This document shows, piece by piece, positions 63,678-64,000 of a stretch of DNA of 64,000 nt. The DNA comes from Burkholderia sp. WP9 (GTDB taxonomy: Bacteria; Pseudomonadota; Gammaproteobacteria; Burkholderiales; Burkholderiaceae). The position numbers were made by a program, and so were the translations under genes. Positions within the stretch are counted from its first letter, which is position 1. Each line of letters opens with the position of its first letter. The stretch is taken from NCBI RefSeq assembly GCF_900104795.1, contig NZ_FNTG01000002.1, forward strand, positions 3,100,001 through 3,164,000, given 5' to 3'. Under the pieces are notes generated by a model. That model did not search any database and was not told the DNA's origin. It was given only the letters and a program-made list of their open reading frames with translations.

Positions 63678-64000
63678 CTAGCGCCTTGCCGGTACGCGGA
63701 ACACCGAAACGGCGGTTTCCAGATCGCCGGCCTGCGCTTCAAGCGACAACGCCGCCGCGGAGGCCTGCTCCACTAACGCCGCGTTCTGCTGGGTCACCTG
63801 ATCCATCTGGGCAACCGCGCGATTGATCTGCTCGATTCCGATCGACTGCTCTTCGGATGCCGAAGCAATTTCGCTCATCAGATCGCTGACCTTGCGCACC
63901 GAATCCAGAATTTGCGTCATCGTCTGACTCGCGTCGTCCACCTGCTGCGCGCCCGCCGAGACGCGGGACAGCGAACTGCCCGTCAATTCCTTGATCTCTT
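63678..64000 (-). CDS. Methyl-accepting chemotaxis protein, C-terminal part (partial)
   Basis: The last 106 residues of a chemoreceptor whose start lies beyond the window. The signalling-domain end 'EIKELTGSSLSRVSAGAQQV', '[49 protein letters not shown]' is clear and complete to the stop at 63678. No CheR-binding pentapeptide is present. It is the third chemoreceptor of the window. Confidence 0.9.
   Translation of the reverse strand, partial: EIKELTGSSLSRVSAGAQQVDDASQTMTQILDSVRKVSDLMSEIASASEEQSIGIEQINRAVAQMDQVTQQNAALVEQASAAALSLEAQAGDLETAVSVFRVPARR

Overview
The window looks like a secondary-replicon or accessory-rich stretch of a Burkholderiaceae genome, most likely Paraburkholderia or a close relative. 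Support for this is the high-GC coding style, many LysR regulators, a trimeric porin ending in Phe, several soluble-signature chemoreceptors, IS6-family elements, a malonate decarboxylase operon with MadLM and a ClpK-type disaggregase. I see no tRNA, rRNA or CRISPR array.

Layout. (1) 1-4989, minus strand: an RpiR regulator, a VanX/DdpX D-Ala-D-Ala dipeptidase and a dipeptide ABC transporter (binding protein, two permeases, the last cut by the window edge). This is a ddp-like peptidoglycan-dipeptide salvage operon. (2) 5590-6765: a membrane diguanylate cyclase. (3) 6916-13864: a LysR gene divergent from an amino-acid/opine-type cluster: FAD oxidase, polar amino-acid ABC transporter, second FAD oxidase, SDR. 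(4) 13870-15708: a YqjI/YqjH-like pair, a His-rich PadR regulator plus a siderophore-interacting reductase, with a perfect 12-bp palindrome at the promoter. (5) 15.7-31.2 kb: a decaying sensory and mobile-element zone. It has a periplasmic binding protein, two broken NarL-type histidine kinases, a truncated LuxR-type regulator, a second degenerate copy of that regulator's 3' end and terminator, two chemoreceptors, an EAL-HDOD protein, a truncated diguanylate cyclase and remnants of IS5, IS6 and IS3 elements. (6) 29985-36743: two IS6-family copies in the same orientation bracket a BaeSR-type two-component system and an orphan OmpR-type protein with a degenerate receiver. The outer ends cut a GGDEF gene and an acetyl-CoA synthetase gene. 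(7) 37409-45389: malonate decarboxylase, order mdcA-B-C-D-E-madL-madM-mdcG'-mdcH with convergent mdcR. mdcG seems to keep only its two ends. (8) 45938-50991: a P-loop kinase, a LysR/sulfatase/MHS-transporter unit and a chimeric ORF joining an FAD-oxidase start to a ClC-channel end. (9) 51029-54435: a ClpK/ClpG-like ATPase whose zinc-finger N-terminus is frameshifted off, and a stress protein. (10) 54613-60633: an RND efflux operon. (11) 60999-64000: a hydrolase remnant, a porin with terminator, an internally shortened LysR gene and the end of another chemoreceptor.

Biology. The window combines nutrient capture (D-Ala-D-Ala, amino acid or opine, malonate, sulfate ester, iron) with sensing (chemoreceptors, c-di-GMP enzymes, two-component systems) and stress or efflux functions. 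The main theme beyond ordinary annotation is reductive rearrangement: about ten genes are truncated, fused or frameshifted, mostly near IS copies. I found no clearly new system. The most distinctive items are the duplicated and decayed sensory module, the IS6-bracketed regulator cassette, the His-repeat PadR regulator and the mdcG lesion. Statements about families rest on recognised motifs; no database search was run.
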